Counted from the first letter of the stretch, positions 49,670 to 63,380 are shown. The stretch is DNA of 64,000 nt from Apostichopus japonicus (GCF_037975245.1 NC_092574.1:140001-204000); one strand, 5' to 3'. Translations and numbers: made by a program. Notes: generated by a model from the sequence alone, not told the origin.

Positions 49670-52600
49670 AAACAGTTAAAAAGATAGTTCATACTGTTCC
49701 AGTCTTTGATACACTGTGTATGAAACCGGTGGGGATTATAAAGGTAGGTTTTACACGCTTCACCATGATGTAAGAAATATAAGGGTAATAAAAGGAATAT
49801 CATACCATCAAAGAATATATAACATTAACTCAAAGGTCACTGTACATCTTGTCCTTTGATGTTAAAGTCTCACTATGCATTCCATCTGGACGGTCTGAAT
49901 AATAATGTTTTGGAGGTTTCTATTCTCGCTCGTTCTCTGAGATTCAGCCAAAATATTTGGCAAACAATGCACCTACAAGATTGTCTGCTTATTAACTACA
50001 CAATGGTACCAAACTAGGGTTAGGGAACAGTTTGTTCGTGTTTATAATGGAAGGCATAATGGGGCTTTATACCTAAATATCACATGAAAGTAAGTACAAA
50101 CAATGAAGGATATTCATCAGAACACAACTACGAGGCAAGTTATAAAGCCAACCAATTTACTCAGTTTTGAAATGTAAGTAAAAACAGAGGAGCTGTGTGC
50201 TATTCATGACCAACATTTTTGTTTGTGTTTACGTCGTATGAAAAACTCAAAATACCCATATCCGAATGGATTTAAAGAAAAATTGATACCATAGAAAATA
50301 AGTTGACAGTCGGGTCAAGTAGCTACTAGATAGTTCCCTAAAAACACTTTAAAGAGTTTTACTTCAGCACTGTCGAAATGGGTGCAATTAGTCTGTAAAT
50401 ATATGATGCTTGGCATGGCAAAACATGGATGGGACAGATATTGAGACTTTCATATTTAGAGAGGACAGAAACAAACAAACAAGCAGAGACTTAAAGTTGA
50501 ATCCAGATGTCCTTTTATCACTGAATGGAGAATCGGTTGAGAGAGCATTTCAGAGACGAAGACTGCATTCAAAGCTAAAAGATCAGTCAATTTTGTGAAG
50601 TAGCATTTAACGTACTACACTTTTCATTCAATTCTAATTACCACCAGGTGAAGGCAATATTATGCAATATTTCTGTACGAAACCCTTGGTGTATTTCTCC
50701 CCCTCCGACCCACGCCCAAAGAGGTGCAACTTCACATGGCTAATTAGCCTGATCACCTCTGTCCCTTCTGCTATATGAAAAGTCAAGTAAGACATCTTGA
50801 TCCTCTCTTACATTTGATCTTTCTGTGGTTTTAAGAATTTTGCATATTTTAAATATTCAGGGTGGCATTTAACCCCCCACTTCCCCACACCCATCACCCT
50901 TCACCACCAAGAAAAATGAAAATGGATGAAGTAAACAGGGTGAGAGAGAACTTCAGTTGCTACTGATGTTTGTTCTAATAATGTCCTCATAGATAATACA
51001 GAAACCTCAAGTCTGCAATATAAATCCACCGTGACAAAATGATGATATTTCGGTTGCTTTTATTCCCAAGATGCGCTATTGTCCTTGTTTTGTTATTAAA
51101 TTTATTTCCTATTCCTGTTGACCTGGTTACATACCGTCACGAGAATCCGACAGTGGCGCATCCTGGTCGACCGAGTGGGGAAGGAAACCAAAACTTGCAA
51201 CAACATCAACGACAACGACAGAGTAAATACAGACTTGTGACACGTTGTGACAAGTTGTGACAACGTCACAGCAAAATCACATCATTGTAGCAAATGCCCA
51301 AAAAGATGGCTGAATTAAGAAAGAAAACAGTTTCTCCTTTCTCCCCTCTTTTTGGTTGAGGCAACATCGTAGTTTGGAGAGAAAGTCAAGCAATTTTGGG
51401 GGATCTAGTTTAAGGAGATTGAAGAATGACAGGGTTTAAAGGTGACATGCACTACTGTAATTTGACTAAAAGTGGAGCTATATTCCATGCAGGCAATTTA
51501 GATTAAAGGAGCACTTTTTTCCCCATTTTTTTTGTTTTAAACTGTTTGTTAGTCAACCACTAAAACTAGAAACAGTGAAAACATGGTAAAGACTAACGCT
51601 AACAGCTAATATGGACATAGTCGGAGGTTAAAACTTCCTCTTTGTGTAATTTCTATCATTTGCACATCGATTATGTTCGTATTTGATATGGAATACATGG
51701 TTTGGTGTTTTATTGAGATTTTTCAAGCTGAATGCTACTTTAACTGAACAATAAACATAGAGTCTGGCAGGATCAGAACCGATGTTTTCAGAAAATCTGG
51801 CAAATCTAAAATAATATTCTTTGAGAATCTCTTGGGTATTAATTCTCTAAACTATAGTTTCATTATGAAATTATCTTCTTGTATTTTTTTTCTTTCTGAT
51901 GTTCAGCAAAGATACACACATTACCATAAAAACATTTTTTCATGCAAAAAAGGGTGAAAGTGAAGCTTACGAAAACAATATCACTTCAAAAATAAATTCA
52001 AAACAAAACACTCAAATGAAAAGTAAACAAAAGCTGCAGGCAAGTCTTTCAAACATGTGAGTCTAGTCAAACCAATCCGAAAACAACTGCAATTTGGGGG
52101 GTGGGGATAGGTGGGGGTAGAGGTTGGGTAGAACAGCACTGATCAAACCGAGTTCACCAACAAAAGTAAAGCAAAGCATTGATTTATGACTCACATAAAA
52201 GGTGACATGATTTCTACACTTAAAACCAATCACTTTGTGTAATCATTAATGAAGAATATCAAAACAAGCCATAACTGAAAGATATTTGTTTCCGAGTAAG
52301 CTGGCTTCAGTAAGTTGAGATTGATCAATTAATTCGATCTTATCAATGGAAGTTTGTTCAACCTATTGATTTTAACATGAAGTGCAACTCCAGTGGCATG
52401 TCCAATTACTAGCTTCAGTGTCAATTTACCCACACATTTTACTGGGTGGAGTGCAGGGGTGGTGGGAGGAGGGCTAATATCTCAACTTTTCCCTGTAGTT
52501 CATGTACTTTCTTGTGGTACATTCACTGATATTACTTACATAGAACCTAACGGCAGGAATGTGGAGACCATCCGTCATTTTCACCACACTTTAATAAGTA

Positions 52601-53425
52601 CACATGAATCGTATCCTAACGACTGTCACACCAGGCACATTGATAAAACAAAATTGCCCCCCCCCCCTTCCTTTTATTTTCTCTCTTTCTATTACTTAGT
52701 GCTTGTTTTGGATTAATGATGAAGATTTTTACAATTTTTCTAAGCAAGGATACTTAAGTCTTTGGCAGCCCATTGGTAGGTGCAGTCAAGATAATGCTTA
52801 ATCAAATAACATAAAAATAAGTGTTGGGATTGGGGGATAGGCCAGCCAAGCTATTACCTAACTACAGACAGAAAAAAAAAAGACTTTCTATTCTTAAGTA
52901 AACTGGTACCTTGATCAAACTTTACCATATTATTAGATCTTGATCAATGTTTACAATATTATTAGAGGGTCATCGGGCTGATACAAGTGGTTTACTCTCG
53001 AACCAGTGTAAAAGCTTCAATGAAACAGGACACTGTTGTGCTGGTATGAGACGCGTTAGAACACAACAGGTAGCGAGGGCGCTTTATTCTGTCCTTGTCT
53101 ACAGTAGCATACCCGTACAACTGCTATATAACCCTACACCAACTTATTACGGTCTTGTCCATGAAACAAAAACCTTATCAGCTGACATACTACTGAACTT
53201 AGTCGGTATACTTTATACTAGTATGCAAATCATAAACAATCTATAAACAGAAATAGGTGGGTGGCTCTGCTCTTCATAATCTAAAACAAGAGATATCCTT
53301 TGCGAATGTGGACTTAATAGATAAATGCAGAGGGGGTGGGGGGTGGGGAGAAGAATGGAAGGTAGGGGGGCCAGAGACAAGGAAAATTCCAATGCACCTG
53401 TGTTCTGCAAGCATCTCCATAAGTT
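49670..53425. other. No certain gene
   Basis: Likely host sequence 3' of the adducin exons. One plus-strand ORF at 51039-51260 (73 codons) begins with a hydrophobic signal-peptide-like stretch (MMIFRLLLFPRCAIVLVLLL), but nothing else supports it. No adducin C-terminal exon (the Lys-rich MARCKS-like tail) was found here. Confidence 0.4.
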
Positions 53426-53429
53426 ATAC

Positions 53430-53490
53430 CTGCCAGAACTTCAGAGATGGGTCCAGGGTGTGTCTTATCCCCAAAACGCTCTTGCCTAAT
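53430..53490 (-). CDS. Adducin family, exon F (neck/tail)
   Basis: Adducins cap actin filaments and link them to spectrin. After acceptor TTTGAATTTCAG the exon reads 'IRQERFGDKTHPGPISEVLA' plus one base, before donor GTATAAC. It aligns with the 'KIREQN...AGPQSQVL' region that follows the head in vertebrate adducins. It continues in phase from the exon at 54337-54438. Confidence 0.7.
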
Positions 53491-54336
53491 CTGAAATTCA
53501 AAGAGTAGACAACATCCTCGTTGGTAACATTATAACACTTCTATTCATAGTCTCTCTGCCATTAAGGATGAGGCATTAAAAATTCATGCCTTTTGCCACC
53601 GCGGTCCTGGCACCAGCTGCAAGGAGCATGTGGCATGAGTGCTAAATACCTCGTTCTGTTGGATGCAGGTGTGACCTCATCAAATTTTCATTTCTGGGTA
53701 ATATGGTTACGGAAACTTCACCGGCAGACACTCTTTGGGACATCTATCAAAGATGTCAGAATGACAGAACACATAACATAGCACTAAGAAGACACATAAC
53801 ATAACACTAAGGACATTGAATAGTGATACTAAGGAGGAGAGATTTAAGAATGTTTAAAGTTCTCACAGCAAATTTTTGAGGCTGGCTAAGGGTCTGCTGT
53901 GTGTAAAATGATCCTGGGTGGGAAGGGGGTCGGGGGCGTGAGGAAATATACACCCACCCGCTTCAACCTACCATAAAAATACAAAGTAGTAAATACCACA
54001 TCTTAAAAAACTTTCTTGGGTGAACCCTCCCTACATGTGGAAATGGCTCCCTAAATGGGGATTCCGCTCCCTCCAAGGGGAGAACCCTACCTACGTGCGG
54101 AGTCCGCTTCAACGAATCCAGGGCAACACCCACTGATACACTTTTACATTATCTTTTTTTTTACCACTTTTTCTATAACATACCAGATACATCATTCACT
54201 CCTCGGAAGACCGAATTAGGGGAAAGGCGAAAAAATGGGAAAGAAGTGAGAGGAAGGAGAAAGTGGTGACAAATAACAAAAATAAAACAATCAATTAGAA
54301 ATAACAGTGTATAACGTCATCAACGTACAGTTTAAC

Positions 54337-54438
54337 CTTCTTCTTGTACTCCTTATGACCTTGTCCCTGTCTTGCAAACTGTTGTGGATCGGTGATAGCG
54401 ACTGCATCACCACTCTTGGGGTCCTTGTCACCTACCCA
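54337..54438 (-). CDS. Adducin family, exon E
   Basis: 34 codons between acceptor CATTTTTCACAG and donor GTTAAA, phase 0 at both sides. It reads WVGDKDPKSGDAVAITDPQQ, then F, and ends EYKKK; this matches the adducin stretch 'KTxW...NPNQFVPL...'. It should join directly after 'KTK' of exon D. Confidence 0.75.
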
Positions 54439-55455
54439 CTGTGAAAAATGTAACCAGAGAGAAGAGTTACTGGGTTTCCATTTGGCCTGTTTCCTACAAG
54501 ATTTCTAACCGCAGGAGCGTAGCCAGGGGGCGAAGGGGGAGACCGCTCCCCCCCTCAAATTTTTTTTTTGTTTTTTTTTTTATGATATGGAAGTTTTATA
54601 GTAGCTGTTATAAGAGGTTTTAATATCATTAACTGTGTCTGAATTTTCGAAACTTCCCTGACCAACATTCTTCATCATACTTACCTCTACTCGTGCAATT
54701 TTGACAGGTCTGTTAGGGGTTGAAGGTTTTTTTTCTATATATTGGTTGTCCATAGATGATACTTTGTGCAACATTATGGGCATGTTTGAAGTGAATTTTT
54801 TATTCAAATTCTGAACAAATAATGGGCTTTAAAACCTTGAAAAGTGGGGCTGACGGGTATTTTGGGCCGTTACGTAGTATTACCTACAAAAGCAATGATC
54901 CACAGGAGATGCAATGAGGTCCAACATGATGTGTGACTGGTGTCAATCTTAAAATAGGTAATGGATGAAAAAAAAAACTATTTGGAAAAAACTTGGTTCT
55001 CAGGCAAAAGTGTACATCTGGTTGGTCATTTTCAAGCCTGAGAAGTGCCATTTTCGGTGATCTGGGGGCTATCAAAACCAGAAATTTTCTTGTACGCTGC
55101 TTGCCAACCGATGGTGGCGCTCCGCTTAGTTAGTAATATACAAAATATCACAAAGCGCGAGAACAATTTGGGGGATGAAAGTTGCTACGCACCTGCACCC
55201 AAGCAAATGTACCCCATCAATATTTGAAACAAATCACCGCCCCGGATCACATTGTCCAGAATGGTGACAATCACGCTTCCCCCTCCCCCCAACAACCCTT
55301 CTATCCTTGTTCTCCCTCTGAAAAGATCAAACATTTGCTAAATAAATAGCAAACAAACAAAGGATGACTAACTTCTGATAATTCCATCTGTAGGACATTT
55401 TAGATTTATATTTTTTTGTTTCTGGAAAGTGCTAAAATCAAAACATTTTCATCAC

Positions 55456-55533
55456 CTTGGCAAGTGCCTCTTTGATGTCTTGAATTGTCAAAGTCCCCAA
55501 ATTGCCCAAAATTAAGGATTGTGTCGGGTGATT
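55456..55533 (-). CDS. Possible extra exon between adducin exons D and E
   Basis: A 26-codon open segment (NHPTQSLILGNLGTLTIQDI, then KEALAK) lies between acceptor TGTTTGACAG and donor GTGATG, phase 0 on both sides, as exons D and E require. Vertebrate adducins have no counterpart, and the gap to exon D (about 57 bases) is very short for an intron. It could be a species-specific exon or chance. Confidence 0.3.
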
Positions 55534-55590
55534 CTGTCAAACAGATGATGTGCCTACCACCAATTACATGTCACTACTACTCAGGTGTAT

Positions 55591-55872
55591 CTTTGTCTTG
55601 TAGCCCTCGTCTTCCCCTTCCTCTCCCCAGTTGGCGTACTCTTGGGCTACCTTCACCTTGGAGTATGTGTTTGGCGTGTTCAGCCATTTCGTCTTCTCCT
55701 CTGCCTGCCTCCTGTTCAACATCTTGATCGGTGACTCGTATCTGCTCTTCTCAAATTCGTTGTCGTAGATGTAGATGAAGTTGGTGGAGGCGGCTGGGTA
55801 GGCGACGTCGCTCTTGGGCTTCAGTTCGTGTCTCACAAACGGCTGGCCGTACACGTTGCCTGTTATGTAACC
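55591..55872 (-). CDS. Adducin family, exon D (end of head domain)
   Basis: Acceptor TTTGTTACAG is followed by 94 codons from 'GYITGNVYGQPFVRHELKPK' to '...GYKTK'. It includes the family hallmark 'KTKWLNTPNTYSKVKV' and 'KSDVAYPA'. At 55591 the expected donor reads AT instead of GT (AAG then ATACAC), although the codon phase fits exon E exactly. Reading on gives only nine more codons to TAA. A donor mutation, an unusual splice site, or use of the adjacent candidate exon are the options. Confidence 0.85.
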
Positions 55873-56276
55873 CTGTAACAAATTAAAAAGTTCCTGTGAT
55901 CAAATTTTTGTGCTGGTTGCAGATCTAAGTCACTCTTACATCTAACATCAGCAGCACAACATTCCTCCATCTTTGTTGTTTTACTTATGAAATGATTACA
56001 TATCAAGTCTTCCACAAGTATCTCTTTGAAAATCTCACACATTCGCTGTCTTTGGTGCATTCAGGACAAACTAATTGGAACATTCCGTTTCTATGCCATT
56101 TCCATGAAATATTGCACAATTTTGGATGCAGGTGATCTTGAAAATATTTTCAAAATGGGTGGGGTGTGCAACAGATCACATGGGGGAGCTTCATGAAGTT
56201 CCCCAAACCGATAAAGTATCGATTATGTTCAATAGCGTATGAAACCATTCTGATTATTAAGTCAAGAGCTTGCCAA

Positions 56277-56859
<583 letters not shown>

Positions 56860-57226
56860 ATCTAAGAGAGTATCAAGCTGTAACAATTAGAGTTTCAAGT
56901 AAGACACAAATCAAATCGAATGGTGTATCCAACCATCCTGATACGTCACAGCTGTTTACTTTGACTGAACGAAGCTACCTGCTTATCCACACTGACTTCC
57001 TACAACTCACTTCTCACTGAATTATCTCACTTAATAAAGCGTATTAGCTTGGTACACATATGATCAAAAACCTCATACGTTAACTAGCGACGCCATCGGT
57101 TGGCAATTAGCATAGTAAATGCTTGCTATGTTTGCCCAGATCTTTAAATGCAAATAAGGCTAGTTGGTCTGCTGCACAGACGTTGCAGGCCAAGTGAGTT
57201 GGAATTTTTGCATTTTAAAATCTTAC

Positions 57227-57391
57227 CATATTGTCCAAATGTCTCATCATGGCTTCAAACTCCAGTTTACCGACCTTCAGTTTGTGTCCTGTCTCACTGA
57301 CCCCACCTGCGTCCTTGGCAGTCGCTTCGCCGACCTTGTCTCTGACTTCATCCGGTAGGTGGATGACATTATCCAGGCCTACGGCATGTAT
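57227..57391 (-). CDS. Adducin family, exon C
   Basis: 55 codons between acceptor TATTCGTGACAG and donor GTAAGA, phase 0 at both ends. It reads from 'IHAVGLDNVIHLPDEV' through a Gly/Lys-rich linker to 'GKLEFEAMMRHLDNM', matching 'AGGPDNLVLL...' and 'EQEFEALMRMLDNL' of vertebrate adducins. It joins exon D (GYITG) exactly at the position of the vertebrate exon border. No lesion is seen. Confidence 0.9.
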
Positions 57392-57399
57392 CTGTCACG

Positions 57400-58620
57400 A
57401 ATAATTAGCATACGGTAAAGCGTTTGAATGCAGTTTGTTGCTACATTATCGAACACAAGTCTTACGAGCGACTCTTTTAATCTCTCTTATTCCTCCTTTG
57501 TCGTTTCTCGTTGCCGACTTTGCTCTGCTGGTCCTAACACTACTAAGGAGATTCTTATATTTGTCATCTTGTATATGCCATCCGAAGAATGAAACTCAAC
57601 AATTTCATATAAGCGGACGACAAAATCGTACATGATTTGCCGAAGAAACCATCCGTTTGGCATTTATGCTTCAAAAATACAAGACCCACTAAAGAGTCGT
57701 TTTTAGCTTAAATCTGGTTTGAAATTTCGTCCTTTTGATGAAACCTTTGAATCCTTCTCAATTGAAGCATTTTGTCTTCCATCTCTCTGTCAAGGGACAA
57801 AAGAGCTAAATACTGCCATTACAGAACAAGCACAGAAATGCACTTCTCCTTCAACAGGCAAATATTTGAGCCAACTGTCTGTCTGGGCAATAATACTTCA
57901 TTTGTTCCTATCCAACAACATTTTTTTGTCTGTCAACAAAACTGGACCAAACTTGGCTATTTGATTATTTGCTCTTTAATGAACAAAAAGATGTCAACTT
58001 CTCTATGGTGAATATAACCAATGCCTGGATTCTGCAAAGCACCTTGATAGCAAACAGGCAAAAGCATTATGTACAATATGTATGAGGTACAATAGAAGCA
58101 TTGTAACACTATCAGGAAAACGGATGTTTGTGTTTATAAGCCTCTTCTCCAAACGATTTGATACAGAATCCTGTGGACGCCTGCGGGCACAAGCTGAGCT
58201 CATCAAACTAACAAAGACCCTCAGGAGCATCCCAGCTTTCCTTTCATGATGTTAGTGTCATCACATTAGTATTTATAATACGCTTTCTGGCCAAGGTGAA
58301 GTGCACAGGCACGGCAGTATTTGAATATACCGCGGAGGATTGAAAACTGAAGCCTTTCCAAAATCTCATCGATCATATTCATAGACTTACTGTTTTAGTA
58401 TTCTGTGCTTAATACTCCCTTTTGAACAGATATTTATTCCTCTTGAATTTTATTCAACTTTTATTAGCAGATTGAATTTGAGTTCGCAGAAATAAATGTT
58501 TCAGTTTTTGAGTCGGACTAAATTTATTCCAGTCCTTGCAGCCCGACTGAACTTTATTAACATTAGACTGAAACTTGGAAGAAAATAAATTTTATCCCAC
58601 AGCGATAGGCCTAGGCCTAA
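57400..58620. other. Adducin intron, no other feature seen
   Basis: AT-rich intron text. Short ORFs on the plus strand have no splice or domain support. Confidence 0.4.
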
Positions 58621-58630
58621 ATATCCAATA

Positions 58631-58850
58631 ATGGATGTTCAGAACTTGCTGCAGTTATCCAAGAATATGGAAAATATTGTTGACCCATCGAAGAAGACCA
58701 AGCCTAAAAAATGTGTTATTTATTGGATGAAAGATCAACAAGTTAGTACAGAGTCGGTGATGGACAAAGAAAATGCAACTGAAAATGCAGTCTGCTTGAT
58801 AAAGTGGAGAGGAAAGCGGCCGTATTCTAGAAAAATCATCAAAATAAGTG
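58631..58850 (+). CDS. First coding exon of an unrecognised gene, inside an adducin intron
   Basis: The ATG at 58631 opens 73 codons (MDVQNLLQLSKNMENIVDPS...) ending at a good donor GTATGT at 58851. The region 'KKCVIYWMKDQQVS' ... 'AVCLIKWRGKRPYSRKIIKI' has the beta-strand pattern of small N-terminal domains found before BEN domains in invertebrate proteins, but that is only a resemblance. A possible next exon follows acceptor TTTTATGTTCAG at 59590 and would keep the phase, but its product is not convincing. Confidence 0.45.
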
Positions 58851-59874
58851 GTATGTTGACCTTTTTTCTGTTTCAATTCTATGTGTAATCATATGAAACT
58901 TTCTGACAGTGGCACAATAACCAAGATCAACTTCTAATTTTATCCTGTCTTGTGCAACGATAAACAGCATATTTGCAGTTAATAAAATTAATAATCAAAT
59001 TAAAATAAGACAAGGCTACATGTGTAGAATATTTCTTGTTTAGGCCTAAACTTATAAGGTTACTACAGTTTAGCTTATTCCTATGGGTGCATGGGGCAAT
59101 ACCTATGTTTGGTAATTATTTGGACATTCAGTACTTGGATTAGTTTCCTAGTTTTACCTAGTCAAACTTCACGTTCAAGTCTGACGTTTCTCTTACCGTA
59201 CTACAGAGATTTTACTTACCATTGAAATAGCGTTATAAAAATGCAAAACATTTGAGTGTTGGGCATGCAGGGTTTAATGTGATTACATTTCTGTTTTTCA
59301 TATGTGGTTATATGCAATGGCCAAATTTTTTATCATTTTAATAATTATTACAGGGGGGGAGGGCTAGTAAGGTTATATATAAACTTTGTGACATGTTGTA
59401 AGACATGTGTAAACATGCTTGCTTGCAAAAAAAGTGGGGTCTAAAGCCACCCATCTCTCCCTCGCGTTGCGACGTCCATTATGCACTGAATATTATATAT
59501 TATATTTTCCGTTTCTGGTGGGTGGTTATTGTGCCAATGTCTATTTGTGCCCTATCATTATTAATTATTTCTATTTGTTTTATGTTCAGAGTACATTCAC
59601 AGTATGTGTGGCAGAAACCAGTGGACAGAGCCACAGCCACAAGAGATGAACAAACGGTTTGCATACAAGTGCATGAATGCTACAAGATACATGAAATTGA
59701 AGAAGCTGTATTTTATTTTTGTTTTGTTTTGTAATTTTATAGTTGTTGCATAAAAAAGGAGACTTCAGAATTCTGGTTATTCTCATTATTTGTTTGGAGA
59801 GTTTTAATCAATAACTAGGACAACAAGCTGGCCAAATTCCTAACTCTCCTTACTTGGAACTGATTAGCATACAA

Positions 59875-60300
59875 GTATTCAATAAGTATTTGAGTAAGTA
59901 TTCAGAAACCTGTTAAGCCTTCATAAAGTAACTAATTAGCATACAAGTATTCGAATACTAGCGAATAAGTATTCGAGTAACTATAAGTATTCGTCAGAGC
60001 CAAATTATTTAAATGAGCGAATACTTATATGTAAATGAGCTAAGTATTCAAATAGCTATTCCAAATCTACTCGAATACCTATTCGAATACCTATTCGAAT
60101 ACCTATTTGAATACCTATTTGAATACCTAACAGGTATTCGAATACTTCACTCATTTACATATTTTGGCTCTGAGGAAGGCTTATAGTTATTCATATTAGT
60201 ATTGGAATACTTATTTTGTACTGTGTGTTATATGGTAAATTTTCTGAATACTGAGGAAATCTTTGAATACTTTTTGAATACTTATCGAATATATTTGTGT
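59875..60300. repeat. TTCGAA palindromic satellite
   Basis: Units around GTATTCGAATAC, including a 12-bp tandem 'ctattcgaatac' at about 60065-60135. 'gtcagagccaaat' (59992) and 'atttggctctgagg'-type text (60163) form an inverted pair around the centre. The style matches the palindromic arms of the two fold-back elements, but no TATGGC ends were found. Confidence 0.75.
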
Positions 60301-60309
60301 AAGGTAAGG

Positions 60310-61470
60310 GTGGCTTTATTAGAAAGCAGATAATCCGCTTTGTAACGACCATTATTTGTTACCCAGACTCGACAAAAAAAACCACACACACACCGATTGA
60401 TAAAATTGTAGGTTGACAAAACCCAGACAACCAGCTCTTGATGCTGCAGGGAGAAGAGAGGACCAAGTACTCCCATTCCTGCCCATCAACACCCCCCACT
60501 TCCCCCACCACTTGTAATCCCAACCCACTAGTAAAGTGTGTTGCTGAACCTTCAAGACAAACAAATAGAAAACTCAATTATGACTTTCATAAAAGATCTC
60601 TAAGTGAGATTTTTCCCACAGCTTCAACTGGTAGCTTTTACAGTAGCCAAAAGACCCTGGATTCCAAGGTCAATAATGAAACACATCTCCCAGGTGGGTA
60701 ACCTTGCCCTTGGGGTCAGACATCAAAAAGAATATTATGGGAATTTTATCGATGAATGTCAACATTATTAGTGCCCATACATGTTAGAAAGCAAACATCT
60801 CCCTACTATGCCTTAATCTAAATCCATAAATCCGATTTGGAGTCGGCAAGTCGCATCAAGACTAGCAATTATTCCAGTCAAACATACTTCTTCAACCGCT
60901 GTTCTTTTCATTTCATGGAGCAGGCTTTGCTATTGCAGGTGACTTTCTGCTGTTACTCAGAGCCTAGTTTGACTCGGAGAAAAGCAAACAAAAGTTTGTA
61001 CAGAAGCAGAATCTTCAGAGGTGGAGAGAGTTAGAAGAGTGTAATGACTACATATTGATACAGAAGTAGACTACGCTAATGGCAAAATCAAGTTCCGTGT
61101 AGGCTAGGAGATACAATCATTCCCAAGACAATAAAAATTCCAAATTGATTATATTGTTTGGAAACAGTTTGAAAATTTCAGATAACTTTTCTCAGAGGAG
61201 AGGGTCATAACAATGATTAACTCAATCCATACCATTTACTTTGTGTTTGGAGTTGACTAATCTTGTCCATTTTCATCCCTCAACCCCCTTACCCCATTCC
61301 CGGCTCTTTAGAAAACAGCTTAAAAAAGGAAAACTCTGTAAATTTCACAGGTCTCGAAAATATTCTGAAATGGAGGAGAATGAACAAACTGTAATATAAC
61401 CAGAGAACATTTGGCCTCACACTGCTAAGTTTTACAAGCAATCCGACCACGTTGGACCAAGTCCAGCTAA
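60310..61470. other. Adducin intron, no other feature seen
   Basis: No exon, repeat array or transposon end that I can support. Confidence 0.4.
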
Positions 61471-61478
61471 TTCTTTAC

Positions 61479-61707
61479 CTGTATCTCGCATGCTGCTACA
61501 CAGTTGAGGGATAGGAAGTACACCTCCTCTATGGACCCACCACAGCAGACGATACCATGGTTATGCAAGAATAGGATCTTGTTTTTGATGATTTGATCCT
61601 CCTGTTCCTCCTCGACCACGATCCCCGTGAAGTCATAGTGTAGAGATCTCACCACAAATCAAGGCTTCTTGACTCATCGACAAAAGGCCACACTTCATAG
61701 TTGAGAC
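61479..61707 (-). pseudogene. Adducin family, exon B (aldolase-like head), 1-base frameshift
   Basis: Starts after acceptor TCTTGACAG with 'VSTMKCGLLSMSQEALICGE', the adducin block 'VSAMKCGLLPISPEALSLGE', and ends 'NHGIVCCGGSIEEVYFLSLN', 'CVAACEIQ' before donor GTAAAG. The two halves are in different frames: the shift lies at 'gagatctctacac' near 61647. The exon is 229 bases where 228 would keep phase 0 at both sides, so one base is extra. It is either an inactivating insertion or a sequencing error. Confidence 0.85.
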
Positions 61708-62054
61708 CTGTCAAGATTCAAAGCAAAAAATTCAAAATCCTCCATATTCTATGACATCTTTGCTTTTAAAGATTTGCTTTGGTCAACAACTTGCAGGAAG
61801 GGTAATGCTAGGCAAACATATTGAATATTCAAAGAACATTTAAAAATCCTCCATAATCTATGACATCATTGCTTTTAAGGTAGTTTTTTTTTTTGTGGTC
61901 AGCAAATTTATAAAGCCAACTGGGTATTAATCAAAACAAATCGAAATGTGACAAGTCAAGCTAAAGATGTTAAAGAAAATGATCAAAATCCAAGTAAAGA
62001 AAAAAGGAACCTGCTCTAAGAATCATGAAAGTAATTATAAAGGTGGATACTCAC

Positions 62055-62106
62055 AGCAGCGGCTGCCGAAGTGTGCACATGTTAAATGCATTTAGTACCT
62101 GGTCTG
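62055..62106 (-). pseudogene. Adducin family, exon A (partial), in-frame TAA
   Basis: Reads 'SRPGTKCI', TAA (62082-62084), 'HVHTSAAAA', then donor GTGAGT at 62054. This aligns with 'AARPDVKCVVHIHTPAGAA' of vertebrate adducins and joins in phase with exon B ('VSTMKC'). The stop replaces the conserved second Val before His. The 5' border is uncertain: upstream similarity fades into an AAT-rich stretch and no clear acceptor was found. Confidence 0.65.
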
Positions 62107-62119
62107 GATTTATTATTAC

Positions 62120-63380
62120 TATTGCTTTCGCAGACTTTTAACTTTGAACACTATCTATCAATATGTAGCAACTGCTTTGAAGTTGATGAGAAAAACATCT
62201 TTTGGCCGAGAAGCATCCAACATTGGGGTTATTCTACTCATCTCCAGAAGTTATCTGTTGATCCAAAAAAAATCCCTTAGTTCATTTTTGCCTTTAAATA
62301 AAACAGTGAGTGACTTAATTATTTAGATTACACAAAAGAAGGCAAAACTATATCAAGAAAGACAATTGATCAAGTTAGCCATTAGCTAGCATTTGAAAGC
62401 AGTAGAGAAGACCAGCATATGCAGAGAAGTCTCCTAGATAATTGAAACAAACACTGTTGTTCTATAACTCTATAAACACTACCTGGCAATTGATTGGACA
62501 TTGTTTATATGTAAAGGATTGGGTGGTTAGAGGAGTCTGGTTGCGACATCCAAGGGGGGGGGGGGGGGAGATATAGTATGGCAAGGGAAGGCAGAACTCA
62601 GTTTTTCTCTTTAAGCGCTGGTATTTTGTTCCCCACTAGCAAGCTCTACATCAAAAAATAGGAGGAAAAGGAAAACAAATGTGTAATAAACAATGCTTGA
62701 TAAAATCATAAACTAGCTTTTAAATGTTGGAACACTCCTTTAATGCTCAGAAAATATTAAAGAGTGAATGGCTCCTTTAATATTAAGGAGTAGAAGGCTC
62801 TTTTAAATGCTTATGCCATGCAACCCACAATGCTTCTCATGTCAAAAATTAACCTTCTATTCTAAAAATCATGGCTATAACCGACATATGATAAAAAAAA
62901 ATAAGATATAAAATCTTAAATTTGTCCAAAATCCATAACTATCTAAAAAAATATTTGCTTTGTCAATAGATGATAGATAAAGGGAATCAATACAGCTTAT
63001 TTATTACAACTCTAAGTGTGCATATGACCAACTAATCCCAATGCCATGGAATACTATTATGTACCAACGCCAACAACAATATGAACACAACAGTTACCTT
63101 TATCATACACATGGACACGGCCATCTTATACTACAAAAACTTGTGATAAAACTGAGGGCGTACTGGCAAATACTGCAGAATATGTACAACCTATCTAGCC
63201 TTATGCTGTATACCAACAGAAATCACCTACAACATAAAAATGAAATGCAAGCAAATATGAATACTTGTAACGTCTTCTGTCACATACTGAAATAATTATT
63301 GGATCTAGTACAGTAGTAGCAGGCATATCACATAATATAACACATGCTTGGACCTAAGATGTTTAAAAAGTGAGGAACAA
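62120..63380. other. Non-coding, no adducin exon recognised
   Basis: A G run at 62558-62570 and AT-rich text. Upstream adducin head exons expected here were not found. Confidence 0.4.

Noticed and set aside
51039-51260. Small secreted protein
   Set aside because: The hydrophobic start is suggestive, but the rest is low-complexity Gln/Arg text without homology or context.
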